The notes: generated by a model not told the origin, from the sequence alone. Shown: positions 29,575 through 38,274, numbered from the stretch's first letter. The stretch is 64,000 bases of DNA from Gammaproteobacteria bacterium (GCA_013817245.1 JACDDA010000002.1:280252-344251); one strand, 5' to 3'. Numbers and translations are program-made.

Positions 29575-29958
29575 TTAGCTCGCAATCAACAATGCCGGTT
29601 CTACGCCTTGCCCGTGCGGCATGGGTTTGCCGTTTTCATCAATGCAAACAAATACAATCTTGTCGATTTTCAAAATTGTTTGCTGTGTAAATTTATTGCG
29701 CACTTCGCAGCACATGGAAATTGAGGTAGTTCCGAATTTGGTGGTTTCAAAACCGAATTCAATAATATCGCCTGCGCGAGCTGAACTGATGAAGTTGATG
29801 TCAGTAATCAGTCTTGTGACCATCTTGTTGGTTTTCAATTGGCAGGTGGCAAAAATAGAAGCCTCTTCATCTATCCAATACAACAAAGTACCGCCAAATA
29901 AGTTTTGAGCCGGATTTAAATCTTCGGGTTTAATAATGCGACGACTAAAAAATTTCAT
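29575..29958 (-). CDS. Hotdog-fold acyl-CoA thioesterase (YciA-like)
   Basis: A 127-residue single hotdog domain. The motif NLFGGTLLYWIDEEASIFA, with the Asp and Glu on the long helix, matches the YciA/ACOT acyl-CoA hydrolase group. FISSARAGDIIEFGFETTKFGTTS supplies the second half of the fold. YciA-type enzymes hydrolyse a broad range of acyl-CoAs. The context (convergent with lipA) does not reveal the substrate. Confidence 0.82.
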   Translation of the reverse strand: MKFFSRRIIKPEDLNPAQNLFGGTLLYWIDEEASIFATCQLKTNKMVTRLITDINFISSARAGDIIEFGFETTKFGTTSISMCCEVRNKFTQQTILKIDKIVFVCIDENGKPMPHGQGVEPALLIAS

Positions 29959-30066
29959 GACCTACCTCGATAAGCTATTAACGCTGATGCACGAGTAGAG
30001 CACAACTTATGCCAATTGCTAAGTTATTGAATGGGCAGCATTATTTCAGAAATATGACAGCGATTG

Positions 30067-30114
30067 AGCACCAACTTAGTACATAAAAAGTGTCGCGTGA
30101 TACGAGTTGGTGCT
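30067..30114. repeat. Perfect 10-bp inverted repeat with 28-nt loop
   Basis: AGCACCAACT (30067-30076) and AGTTGGTGCT (30105-30114), eight bases downstream of the LpxA-like gene's stop on the minus strand. No U-tract follows on either side. It could end the lpxA-like transcript with Rho help, stabilise a 3' end, or be a protein-binding dyad. Confidence 0.5.
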
Positions 30115-30122
30115 TGTGATGA

Positions 30123-30920
30123 TTAATCTTCTTCAGTCTGGGTATGATTAATTCGATTAAATGCGGTTAGACCGCGTTTGGATTTTTGCGCCAGCCAATG
30201 ATAGAGATACTGTAAGTGAGGATCGGTGGAGTGGGTGTCTGGAGAAATTTTTTCTTGCGCACGTAAAGCGCGAAACACGTGTTCAATTTCGCGGTAAGTC
30301 TCGCCGCGTATACCGGCGCGCCGCAAACCTACTTTATTTAAGCTGTGATGTTTGGCGGGATGTCCTGCAACCATGCTGAAAGGCAGCGCATCGCGGCGTA
30401 ATACTATTCCTCCCGCTAACATGGCATAAGCGCCCACGCGACAGAATTGGTGCACGCCTGTGTGACCGCCAATGATCGCGCGCTCATCAACTTGGACATG
30501 CCCACCGAGTGAAACAGCATTCGTTAAAATCACGCGATCGGCCACTTGGCAATCATGTGCAATATGCGCGTGCGCCATTAAAAAACAATGTGATCCTAGG
30601 CGAGTAGGTTGTTCGATTTTGGTAGCACGATGAATAGTCGAAAATTCGCGTAATACATTATGGTCACCAATTTCTATCCACGTGTCGGCATTATTAAAAG
30701 AAATATCTTGCGGCGTATTTCCTAACACGACATGTGCATGAATTTGATTAAACGCACCTATGCGGCTATGGTGATGAATCACGGCGTGCGGCCCAATGAT
30801 AGTACCTGGTCCAATTTCAACTTGATCCTCAATAATGGCGTAAGGACCGACGATGACGTCATCGGCTAATTGAGCGCCACTTGCCACAATAGCGGTTGGA
30901 TGTATTTTAGCAGCGACCAT
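30123..30920 (-). CDS. Stand-alone LpxA-family UDP-GlcNAc acyltransferase homologue
   Basis: A left-handed beta-helix acyltransferase of 265 residues built of hexapeptide repeats (IHPTAIVASGAQLADDVIVG and onward). It has the LpxA features HIAHDCQVADRVILTNAV (catalytic His) and GGHTGVHQFCRVGAYAML, plus a C-terminal helical domain (GLRRAGIRGETYREIEHVFRAL). LpxA adds the 3-O-acyl chain to UDP-GlcNAc in lipid A synthesis. The gene is not next to lpxD, fabZ or lpxB but beside the murU-amgK pair, so this could be a second paralogue. Whether it is the organism's main LpxA cannot be told from this window. Confidence 0.85.
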   Translation of the reverse strand: MVAAKIHPTAIVASGAQLADDVIVGPYAIIEDQVEIGPGTIIGPHAVIHHHSRIGAFNQIHAHVVLGNTPQDISFNNADTWIEIGDHNVLREFSTIHRATKIEQPTRLGSHCFLMAHAHIAHDCQVADRVILTNAVSLGGHVQVDERAIIGGHTGVHQFCRVGAYAMLAGGIVLRRDALPFSMVAGHPAKHHSLNKVGLRRAGIRGETYREIEHVFRALRAQEKISPDTHSTDPHLQYLYHWLAQKSKRGLTAFNRINHTQTEED

Positions 30921-30981
30921 AATTATCCTGATTATTTTGGTGAAGTTACGAATGCACGATCAAGCAAAAGTGTAAAAAGAA

Positions 30982-31662
30982 TCATAAGCGTGTGTTCAGG
31001 TTTTTTTTTAAATCCGCATTTAGTTTAGCTAATCTTTCTATCGTTCCAATATCCTGCCATTCACCCGCATAATGTTCTGCACCAATTATTTTTTGTGCAA
31101 TCCCTGTATCTAATACTGATTTTAGCGTACGTTTTCCTGGCGCTAAGGATTTAAATAAGTCTGGATGATAAAGCGCAATGCCACTAAAGGTAAATTTAGG
31201 CGTAGCCTTCAATGAAGCATGGTTTTGTTCAATACCAAAATCACCCTGCGGATGTTGACTTGGATTGTTAACTAAGACTAATTGCGCTAATAAATTTTTT
31301 GCTAAAGCGAGTTGATGCAAAGGGTAATCACACCAAATATCTGCATTAGTTACCACAAAAGCTTGCGTGCCTAATAAAGGCAATGCTTGCACGATACCGC
31401 CCGCCGTTTCGAGTGGTTCATCACCTTCATCACTGTAAATAATATTCGCGCCGAGTGTTTTGCCATCGCCTAAGTGTTGACGAATCATATCGCGCAAATA
31501 CGCAATATTAACCACAATCTCCGTAATGCCCGCCGCGACCAGTGCGGCGATGCGATGTTCAATTAAGGTACGTGAGCCGACCATTAATAAAGGTTTCGGT
31601 GTGGTGGCCGTAAGCGGCAACATGCGCTCACCGCGGCCGGCGGCCAGAATAAGCGCTTTCAT
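30982..31662 (-). CDS. murU: N-acetylmuramate 1-phosphate uridylyltransferase MurU
   Basis: Nucleotidyltransferase (226 aa) with the sugar-nucleotide signature LILAAGRGERMLPLTATTPK, the VTNADIW metal site and a C-terminal GEWQDIGTIERL. With AmgK it forms the peptidoglycan recycling bypass described in Pseudomonas: MurNAc is phosphorylated at C1, and MurU makes UDP-MurNAc, avoiding the fosfomycin-sensitive MurA step. It overlaps amgK by ATGA, which supports MurU over a glucose-1-phosphate enzyme. Confidence 0.9.
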   Translation of the reverse strand: MKALILAAGRGERMLPLTATTPKPLLMVGSRTLIEHRIAALVAAGITEIVVNIAYLRDMIRQHLGDGKTLGANIIYSDEGDEPLETAGGIVQALPLLGTQAFVVTNADIWCDYPLHQLALAKNLLAQLVLVNNPSQHPQGDFGIEQNHASLKATPKFTFSGIALYHPDLFKSLAPGKRTLKSVLDTGIAQKIIGAEHYAGEWQDIGTIERLAKLNADLKKNLNTRL

Positions 31663-32651
31663 GCAGCGAGCCGTTCAGCGATCTTATGGTGCTTAAATAA
31701 TGTGGCTAAATCATGTAGCTCCATGTGTGTATTGCAAACGCTATCTAAATAATTAAAAGTCCGTGGAATATCGTTTAAATAACCGCTTTTGCCGTCGCGA
31801 TAATTTAAACGTGAAAAAATACCGATGGCTTTAAGATGGCGTTGTGCACCCATCAAATCAAACAAATATTGGAACATGACTAAACGAGTATTGGTAATGC
31901 CGGCATTTTGTAAGCGAATAAAGTAGCGTTCAACCCAGTGATCAATTTTATTTTGTGGCCATTCAATATAACAATCGCGCAACAAGGAAACCAAATCATA
32001 AGTGACCGGCCCCAATACGGCGTCTTGAAAATCTAAAATCCCCGGATTCTTATCGTCCGTTACCATTAAGTTGCGTGAATGATAATCGCGGTGCACAAAA
32101 ACCTGTGGTTGATTAATGGCGGCATAAATCAAAATTTCAAAACTGGTTTTAAGCGTAGCTAATTCAGCGCCGCTTAATTCGATGCCTAAATGCCGTCGCA
32201 AAAACCATTCTTCAAATAAATGCATTTCTCGTTCGAGCATAGCTTTGTCGTACAAAGGAAGGCCTAAAGGCGGCACTCGTGTTTGGATTTTAAATAATGC
32301 GTCTAAGGCATCGCCATACAGTTGCTCAACATTTGTATCAGACAAGACATTTAAATACTGAGTGCTGCCTAAATCGCTGAGCAATAAAAAACCGTGTTCA
32401 ACATGACTGTCGTAAATATGCGGCACGTTTAAATCATGTTCTTCTAATAAACGCGCAATGCTACTAAAGGGTTCTAGCTTTTCGTGTTCCGGCGGTGCAT
32501 CCATAACGATGTAACTGCCATGTTGTGTGCTAGCACGGAAATAACGGCGGAAACTTGCATCTACCGAGGCCGGCGTTAGTGTCGCCGAATGTAATTCAGC
32601 ATTTTCTGCTAACCAGTGTTGGATCAAGTCGAGACGCGGATCATGAGGCAT
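31659..32651 (-). CDS. amgK: Anomeric MurNAc/GlcNAc kinase AmgK
   Basis: APH-fold sugar kinase of 330 residues. The catalytic loop HRDYHSRNLMV (Asp and Asn) and the Mg-binding GILDFQDAVLGP are in the usual order, preceded by the N-lobe with FRRYFRAS and YIVMDAPPE. AmgK phosphorylates recycled MurNAc and GlcNAc at the anomeric carbon. It couples to murU (ATGA). In Pseudomonas the pair sits beside lptD; here it is about 28 kb away. Confidence 0.92.
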   Translation of the reverse strand: MPHDPRLDLIQHWLAENAELHSATLTPASVDASFRRYFRASTQHGSYIVMDAPPEHEKLEPFSSIARLLEEHDLNVPHIYDSHVEHGFLLLSDLGSTQYLNVLSDTNVEQLYGDALDALFKIQTRVPPLGLPLYDKAMLEREMHLFEEWFLRRHLGIELSGAELATLKTSFEILIYAAINQPQVFVHRDYHSRNLMVTDDKNPGILDFQDAVLGPVTYDLVSLLRDCYIEWPQNKIDHWVERYFIRLQNAGITNTRLVMFQYLFDLMGAQRHLKAIGIFSRLNYRDGKSGYLNDIPRTFNYLDSVCNTHMELHDLATLFKHHKIAERLAA

Positions 32652-32690
32652 GGTGTTTATCTATCAGTAAAGAGGATTTTTGTAACAGCA

Positions 32691-32699
32691 TGCTATAAT
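32691..32699 (+). promoter_or_regulatory. Extended -10 promoter element for the YfaZ-like gene
   Basis: TGCTATAAT at 32691-32699 is an exact extended -10 (TGnTATAAT), in the divergent region between amgK and the outer-membrane protein gene, 92 bp upstream of ATG 32792. No strong -35 box is seen, as is allowed for extended -10 promoters. The transcript would have a leader of roughly 85 nt. Confidence 0.55.
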
Positions 32700-32791
32700 G
32701 CCGCAGCGCTGCCAGTGGGGCAACGGGTGATTAACACTTGATTGTAAGCGGCAGCAAATAATGATGGTCGTAATTCATAAAGGTGGGAACT

Positions 32792-33379
32792 ATGTTACAG
32801 CGCATATTGGTAAGTTTAATGTTATTGGTAATGAGTGTATATGCTCAAGCACAAGGCATCGACTTTCGTTTGAGTTCAGAATCAGCAGAATTTAATTATT
32901 TAATGAAAACCACCACTAAGATTGGGGTGGGCGGTGCCGATGTCGGTATGGGTCTATTTTGGAATGAGAATGATGATCTGTTGGCAAATTTTAAAGGCAC
33001 TGTATCCGGTGCATTAACTGGCACTAATCGTTCGGTGAGTATCGGTGGCGGCATCAAATTTGTATTGGGTAAAGTAGATCGTTTAGACGATGATAGTGAC
33101 AATGAGATTGGCTCATTAGCCATTGGCGGCAAGATAGCCTATATATTCCCTGCAACGACGCCGATGAGCGTGTATGTGGAAGGTTTTTATGCACCCGATG
33201 TTACCTCCTTCGCTGATAATAAAAGCTTCACCGAATTAAATATCGGTTTTGATGTTGAAGTCGCCGCGCAAAGTAGATTGTATGTCGGTTATCACAAAAT
33301 GGAAGTGGATTTTGAAGATGGCCTTAGCGATTATGAATTAGATGATAATTTGCACGTTGGTGTTCAATTAAGTTTTTAA
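32792..33379 (+). CDS. YfaZ-like outer-membrane protein
   Basis: A 195-residue exported protein with a signal peptide (MLQRILVSLMLLVMSVYAQA). The body is an all-beta alternation ending in a C-terminal aromatic residue (HVGVQLSF), as in outer-membrane barrels. The layout (FRLSSESAEFNYLM... GLFWNENDDLLANFKGTVSG...YVGYHKMEVDFEDG) matches the YfaZ family. Function is unknown in the family. ATG 32792, with AGGTGG just upstream, is preferred to GTG 32783. It is divergent from amgK and followed by a hairpin terminator. Confidence 0.78.
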   Translation: MLQRILVSLMLLVMSVYAQAQGIDFRLSSESAEFNYLMKTTTKIGVGGADVGMGLFWNENDDLLANFKGTVSGALTGTNRSVSIGGGIKFVLGKVDRLDDDSDNEIGSLAIGGKIAYIFPATTPMSVYVEGFYAPDVTSFADNKSFTELNIGFDVEVAAQSRLYVGYHKMEVDFEDGLSDYELDDNLHVGVQLSF

Positions 33380-33410
33380 TTTTTCGTAATGAGCAGACTC
33401 CGTAACTACC

Positions 33411-33438
33411 AAAGCGATTGGTTCACGCCAGTCGCTTT
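33411..33438 (+). terminator. Hairpin terminator after the YfaZ-like gene
   Basis: AAAGCGATTGG (33411-33421), loop TTCACG, CCAGTCGCTTT (33428-33438): an 11-bp stem with one T-G wobble, followed by a short pyrimidine run (CTCT). It lies between the YfaZ-like gene and mazG. Confidence 0.65.
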
Positions 33439-33457
33439 CTCTGAATAAATATCTTTT

Positions 33458-34264
33458 ATGCACACACTCAATGATTTATTAACTATTATGACGCGTTTGC
33501 GAGACCCGCAAACCGGCTGTCCCTGGGATAAGCAACAATCGTTTAATACGATTGCGCCTTATACTATTGAAGAAGCGTATGAAGTGGTCGATGCCATTGA
33601 ACGATTCGACATGAGTGATTTACGTGATGAGCTAGGAGATTTATTGTTTCAAGTTGTTTATCACGCACAAATAGCCCAAGAGCAGGATCATTTTAATTTT
33701 AATGAAGTCGTGCATGCAATATGTGAAAAAATGCTACGTCGTCATCCACATGTGTTTGGTGCTGCACAAGAGCGCCCCATTAATGAAATAAAACAAAATT
33801 GGGAAGCTGAAAAAGCACGCGAACGTGCCAATAAAAATTCAGCTGAGTTATCCGCCGAATTAGCAACGGGCACCTTGACGGGGATTGCTTTAGCGTTGCC
33901 GGCATTAAAACGTGCAATGAAATTGCAAAAACGAGCGGCTCAAGTAGGTTTTGATTGGCCTTCAGTCGACGGCGTGTTTGCAAAGTGCGTGGAAGAATTG
34001 CAAGAAGTACGCGCCACTCATCTTGATGATAAAGTTGCACTGCAAGAAGAGCTGGGAGATTTGTTGTTTAGCTGTGTCAATCTCGCGCGGCATTTAGAAG
34101 TTGATCCGGAAGAAGCTTTGCGCAAAGGCAATCATAAGTTTGAACGACGTTTTGCGGCGGTTGAAGAATATTTACACGCACAAAATATTGAGCTGCGTAA
34201 TGCTAGCGTAGAACAAATGAATCATGCTTGGGATATGATTAAACAGGCGGAGAAAGCGATATGA
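33458..34264 (+). CDS. mazG: Nucleoside triphosphate pyrophosphohydrolase MazG
   Basis: House-cleaning enzyme that hydrolyses (d)NTPs to NMP and PPi. The 268-residue protein has two tandem MazG domains. The N-terminal one is MTRLRDPQTGCPWDKQQSF...EEAYEVVDAIE...DELGDLLFQVVYHA; the C-terminal one is VGFDWPSVDGVFAKCVEELQEV...EELGDLLFSCVNLARHL. Each carries the EExxE/ELGD metal-binding helices. It overlaps the next gene by 4 nt (ATGA). Confidence 0.95.
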   Translation: MHTLNDLLTIMTRLRDPQTGCPWDKQQSFNTIAPYTIEEAYEVVDAIERFDMSDLRDELGDLLFQVVYHAQIAQEQDHFNFNEVVHAICEKMLRRHPHVFGAAQERPINEIKQNWEAEKARERANKNSAELSAELATGTLTGIALALPALKRAMKLQKRAAQVGFDWPSVDGVFAKCVEELQEVRATHLDDKVALQEELGDLLFSCVNLARHLEVDPEEALRKGNHKFERRFAAVEEYLHAQNIELRNASVEQMNHAWDMIKQAEKAI

Positions 34265-35016
34265 TGTTTGGTTACGGTTTTTTAATGATATTAGTTCAAG
34301 TTGTATTTGGTATTCATGCTTATAAAACGGGACGCATGTCGCCATGGTTGTGGTTTATTGTGTTAGTCCCGGTGATTGGGTGTCTATTATATTTCTTAAT
34401 CGAAATGTTGCCAGAATTAGCACGCTCGCGAGTGATCGGAAAAACGCAACGCGGCGTTGAAAAACTATTAAACCCCGAAAAAAATTTAAAAAACTATTCG
34501 CAGCAGCTCGAAGTGTCAAATAATGTGGGCAATACATTAAAGCTAAGCGAAGAAATGTTGAGCAAAGGACTTTATAGCAACGCTTTAGAAATAATAAAAA
34601 AAGCGCGTAAAGGTTTATTTGAAGATGACCCCGTTTTGTTATTAAACCAAGCGCGAGCGGAGTTTCAGTTGGCCTTATATGCTGACAGTAAAGCCACCTT
34701 GGATTATTTAATTGCACGTAATCCTGATTTTAAATCTGAACAAGGTCATCTTTTATACGCACGAAATTTTGAAGCCTTGCGGCAAGACCCTCAAGCACTG
34801 CACGAATATCAGGCATTAATTAAGTATGCGGCTGGCGCAGAAATTCGTTACCGCTATGCGGTCTTGCTGCATCGTATGGGTCAGCTGGAGCAGGCGCAAA
34901 AAGAATTGCAAGAACTGTTGTTAAGCGCGCGAAATTCGCCTGGCCATTATAGAAAGCGCAATGAAGAGTGGTTAAGTTTAAGTGAGCGCGAATTGCAGGC
35001 GATAAAACGCAGCTGA
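34261..35016 (+). CDS. Membrane-anchored TPR-like protein
   Basis: A 251-residue protein with two N-terminal transmembrane helices (about 3-20 and 29-48). The pattern, with GRMSPWLWFIVLVPVIGCLLY, resembles the PLDc_N-type hairpin found ahead of various domains. A cytoplasmic helical part (about 85-250) reads as TPR-like repeats (LSKGLYSNALEIIKKARKG; LYADSKATLDYLIARNP; RMGQLEQAQKELQELL). No catalytic motif is seen. It is translationally coupled to mazG, but a link in function is not known. Confidence 0.7.
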   Translation: MMFGYGFLMILVQVVFGIHAYKTGRMSPWLWFIVLVPVIGCLLYFLIEMLPELARSRVIGKTQRGVEKLLNPEKNLKNYSQQLEVSNNVGNTLKLSEEMLSKGLYSNALEIIKKARKGLFEDDPVLLLNQARAEFQLALYADSKATLDYLIARNPDFKSEQGHLLYARNFEALRQDPQALHEYQALIKYAAGAEIRYRYAVLLHRMGQLEQAQKELQELLLSARNSPGHYRKRNEEWLSLSERELQAIKRS

Positions 35017-35029
35017 TCATAGACAGTTT

Positions 35030-35164
35030 ATGCGCACGCCAGCAATTTTAATTCATTATCGTGCAGTTTATTTGGCGAGAGAAAACTATCCGGCGGCGAT
35101 GTGGAGTAGCACGGCGTGTTTATCGGGCACTGGGTATCTCGATTTACGCCCAACAGATTTATGA
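35030..35164 (+). other. Possible 44-codon open frame in the 35.0-35.3 kb gap
   Basis: The 288-bp gap between the TPR gene and hvfC contains an ATG-initiated frame (begins MRTPAILIHYRAVYLAR) with native-looking codon choice. It has no Shine-Dalgarno sequence and no recognised homology. It may be a decayed gene remnant or chance; nothing else is seen in the gap beyond an oligo-T run near 35231. Confidence 0.2.
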
Positions 35165-35304
35165 AGGCTTGATGCTTATGAAGGTGCTGCATATAAGCGG
35201 ACAAAACGGTTAACGTGTTGGGCGAATAATCAGATTTTTTTTTTGGTATATCGTTTGCGAAGCAATCAACGACGTGTGGATAGAAGGCCCTGGGTTTTTA
35301 CATC

Positions 35305-36084
35305 TTAAATATTTAATCCACCTAGAATCACGCCCGCCGCTTGTAACTTTTGTAACTCTATCGTGCCGCCTTGAAGCACAACCATTGGGTTGGGGTGCTG
35401 TAATTCAAGTGCTATTTTTTCTAGTATTTGTTGTCCGGTTAATTTTGCGGCGTTGTGCTCGTTTTGAATAAGTTGCACCAAACGCGCAGTGACCGGATTG
35501 AGATTGATAAAATGAATTAAGTCTTGGCGATCGCGATAAACAATCAGATGGGTTATTTGTGCCGGCGGCTCTTGCGGTTGATAGTCTGGACTTAGTTGAT
35601 GTACCGGCCATTGATAACTTAATAAGCAGGCTAACGATGATAAAATGGGCGTTGTGTGTAATAAATTCGCATTGGGATTAATATTTTCGAAATTATTGGT
35701 TTCATCTTGTACCGATAGCGCTATTTCAATCCATTCATAATGCGCGAGCTCATGCAAAAAAGGAGGGTCGCATGGCTTTGCTATATGTTCAGTGTTAAGG
35801 AAATACAAAAACTCTTGAGCAATTTCCAGAAAATAGGGCGAGTGATTTTGATGGCGATGCATGAAGTCACGCACCATTGCATGCCAGTCCGCATCTGAAT
35901 ATAGTTTACGTAAGACCGGAAAGCCGGTTGCGATAAAATTTTCTAGATTGTTATAAAACAATTCTCGATAGATCTTCATGCGCCGATCTTCAACATCAGC
36001 AGGCGCAGGATTTTTATCAGGATGACGCAGATGCGCTGAAAATTCATATTGCAGGGTTTTAAAATCACGCACGAGGTTTTTCAT
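35305..36084 (-). CDS. hvfC: HvfC/BufC-type DUF2063 partner of the RiPP oxygenase
   Basis: A 259-residue protein whose N-terminal half is a DUF2063 (RiPP recognition-like) domain: VEDRRMKIYRELFYNNLENFIATGFPVLRKLYSDADWHAM. The family's YF.EI.QEF and HELAHYEWIE blocks follow, and the C-terminal domain ends in a winged-helix-like region (NPVTARLVQLIQNE). In the Haemophilus Hvf system this partner delivers the precursor peptide to the DUF692 oxygenase. It is the last gene of the operon, 5 bp after hvfD. Databases often mislabel it as DNA-binding. Confidence 0.88.
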   Translation of the reverse strand: MKNLVRDFKTLQYEFSAHLRHPDKNPAPADVEDRRMKIYRELFYNNLENFIATGFPVLRKLYSDADWHAMVRDFMHRHQNHSPYFLEIAQEFLYFLNTEHIAKPCDPPFLHELAHYEWIEIALSVQDETNNFENINPNANLLHTTPILSSLACLLSYQWPVHQLSPDYQPQEPPAQITHLIVYRDRQDLIHFINLNPVTARLVQLIQNEHNAAKLTGQQILEKIALELQHPNPMVVLQGGTIELQKLQAAGVILGGLNI

Positions 36085-36089
36085 ATTTT

Positions 36090-36692
36090 TTAATTAGGTG
36101 ATAAATATTTTTTAAGCCAGTAGTCCGCGCTGATCCAGCGACCACCGCCTAAACAAAACAGCGCGAGCAACATAATAAAATAAGTAGCCGCCCATTCGAT
36201 ACCATTATTTAAAATAACAAAGTTGCCTGTTTCGGTCAGCCATTCGTAATCGGTGTGTTGATATAAAGTTTCTTTGGCGTAATTTAAGCGCTGCATGGCA
36301 CCGGCTAAATTGGCGGAGGCAAAAGGCGAAGCTCCGTCATGCACTGCTTGCCAACCATGTTGCCAGTGTACTGTAAACATAGCGACTAACATGGTTATCA
36401 TTAAAGGAATAGAAATCCAACGCGTTGCTAGGCCTAGTAATAATAAAATAGCGCCTCCCATTTCAGTAGCGGTGGCGAGAAATGCCAATAATTGTGGGAA
36501 TGGTAAACCGAGTCCACCGTCACCAAACCACGCAACCGTATCACTAAAGTGCATCATTTTATTGCTGCCCGCCAACCAAAAAATCGGCACCAGATAACAG
36601 CGCAACACTAGTGGCGCCAAGAAATCTAATTGCTGCACAATGTTTAATAAAAAATTGTTGGCCTGTTGCGCATAACGTAATAACAATGACAT
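36090..36692 (-). CDS. hvfD: DoxX-family membrane protein of the hvf operon
   Basis: A 200-residue DoxX-family protein with four transmembrane helices. APLVLRCYLVPIFWLAGSNKM and GLPFPQLLAFLATATEMGGAILLLLGL are family landmarks, and a long periplasmic insert runs about 100-160. DoxX genes accompany DUF692/DUF2063 in hvf and bufferin loci, but their role is not established (quinone-linked redox or export are possibilities). A TATAAT-like hexamer on the minus strand (36719-36724), in the 58-bp gap before it, could be an internal promoter but lacks a -35 box. Confidence 0.85.
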   Translation of the reverse strand: MSLLLRYAQQANNFLLNIVQQLDFLAPLVLRCYLVPIFWLAGSNKMMHFSDTVAWFGDGGLGLPFPQLLAFLATATEMGGAILLLLGLATRWISIPLMITMLVAMFTVHWQHGWQAVHDGASPFASANLAGAMQRLNYAKETLYQHTDYEWLTETGNFVILNNGIEWAATYFIMLLALFCLGGGRWISADYWLKKYLSPN

Positions 36693-36750
36693 AAGTAAAC
36701 CTTTGGCTGAGAGTTTATATTATACGTGGCATTCGGAGAATTGGATGCGT

Positions 36751-38274
36751 TTAAGCGGCCGCATCATTGCGTGTGTTTATTTGCGCAACCGGTGGATACA
36801 ATTCGCTAAAAGGTTTTGAGTGGCCATAGCTTACGACAATGCGTACATGTTTGCGGGTCAAGTGACGGGGATCTTCGACGCCACAAGAATGCGCAATATT
36901 GCCAATACCCAATAACATATTTTTTACATAGTTTGCGATACGTTCAGATTTTAAACGGGGATCTAAACCTTTTTGCAGTTTGACATTGTGCGTCGTGATG
37001 CCGGTAGGACAGGTATTGCGATTGCATTGCAACGCTTGAATGCAACCCAATGCGAACATAAAACCGCGTGCCGAAGAAATAAAGTCTGCACCTACGCACA
37101 GTGCCCAACAAGCGCCAGCAGGTGTGATCATTTTGCCGGAGGCAATAATTTTAATGCGTTCGCGTATTTGATGGCGTGATAATAAATCAATCACTCGCGG
37201 TAAACTTTCTTGAATTGGCAAACCAACATAATCCATTAAGCTTTGTGGCGCAGCACCTGAACCGCCATCACCGGAATCGATGGTGATAAAATCCGGTGCA
37301 GATTCAATGCCGCGTTTTTTTATTTCGCCGCACAAATCATCTAGCCATTCAGTGTCACCGATTACCGTTTTAAAACCACACGGTTTGCCGGTGACTTGGC
37401 GAATTCGGGCGATTAAATTTAATAATTCACTCACATTAGAAACGTCAATGTGTCGATTGGGGCTATGACACGTTTCGCCAACGGTAATGCCGCGGATCGC
37501 AGCAATTTCAGGCGTAACTTTATCGCCGGGTAATAAACCACCCATACCGGCTTTAGCGCCTTGACTTAGTTTTACTTCAAACATTTTAATACAATCATTC
37601 GCGCCTAATTCGCGCAATTTATTGTCATTTAAATCGCCGTTAATATCACGCACGCCAAATTTGGCAGTACCTAATTGAAATACGATATCGGGTTTATAAG
37701 CGAGATGGTATTTTGATAAACCGCCTTCGCCCGTGTTGAGCCAACAACCTGCTTTAGCTGCACCTTCCGATAAAGCCAGCACGGCGGGTTTTGAAATAGC
37801 GCCATAACTCATGGCTGACATATTAAAAAGCGAACGCGCTAAATAAGGTTTTTCGCAATACGGCCCAATTGTAACGGGTGCGGTTTCAACGGCATCTATG
37901 CCTAAGGTCGGAAATGCTGTATTAGGAAAAATTACCGCGCCAGGTTTGGTTAAATCATAGGTAGAACCAAACGCGATGGTGTTATCTAAATTTTTAGCAG
38001 CGCGATAAACCCACGCGCGTTCGGCGCGATTAAAAGGCATTTCTTCGCGATCTTGCGAGAAAAAATATTGCCGAAAAAACTCACCTAAGTGTTCAAATAA
38101 ATACCGAAAGCGACCAATAACCGGAAAGTTATAACGCACGGCTTGAGTAGTTTGGGTTTTATCAATAATGTAAATAACGATAATGCTTAATACGCCTACG
38201 CCGATGGCAACAATAAACAACACCGCCATGACGGCGAGGGCTTGTAATAAATAGAGGGATAATTCGTTATTCAT
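36751..38274 (-). CDS. Membrane-anchored FMN glutamate-synthase-like oxidoreductase
   Basis: A 507-residue protein of the Glu_synthase (GltB central/FMN domain) family without the glutaminase domain. One N-terminal transmembrane helix (about 9-37) precedes the catalytic barrel. The barrel shows MSAMSYGAISKPAVLALSEGA, NTGEGGLSKYH, KLSQGAKAGMGGLLPG, ITIDSGDGGSGAAP, and the cluster motif CIQALQCNRNTCPTG with the C-x5-C-x4-C spacing that holds [3Fe-4S] in glutamate synthase. ATG 38274 has AAGGAA seven bases ahead. It sits 29 bp after hvfB and 58 bp before hvfD. An electron-transfer role for the RiPP pathway is inferred only; the alternative is an unrelated glutamate-forming or ferredoxin-linked oxidoreductase. 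Confidence 0.85.
   Translation of the reverse strand: MNNELSLYLLQALAVMAVLFIVAIGVGVLSIIVIYIIDKTQTTQAVRYNFPVIGRFRYLFEHLGEFFRQYFFSQDREEMPFNRAERAWVYRAAKNLDNTIAFGSTYDLTKPGAVIFPNTAFPTLGIDAVETAPVTIGPYCEKPYLARSLFNMSAMSYGAISKPAVLALSEGAAKAGCWLNTGEGGLSKYHLAYKPDIVFQLGTAKFGVRDINGDLNDNKLRELGANDCIKMFEVKLSQGAKAGMGGLLPGDKVTPEIAAIRGITVGETCHSPNRHIDVSNVSELLNLIARIRQVTGKPCGFKTVIGDTEWLDDLCGEIKKRGIESAPDFITIDSGDGGSGAAPQSLMDYVGLPIQESLPRVIDLLSRHQIRERIKIIASGKMITPAGACWALCVGADFISSARGFMFALGCIQALQCNRNTCPTGITTHNVKLQKGLDPRLKSERIANYVKNMLLGIGNIAHSCGVEDPRHLTRKHVRIVVSYGHSKPFSELYPPVAQINTRNDAAA

Noticed and set aside
35305-36084. DNA-binding protein annotation for the DUF2063 gene
   Set aside because: Family tradition only; the operon with a DUF692 oxygenase and an EGKCG precursor shows it is the RiPP partner protein.
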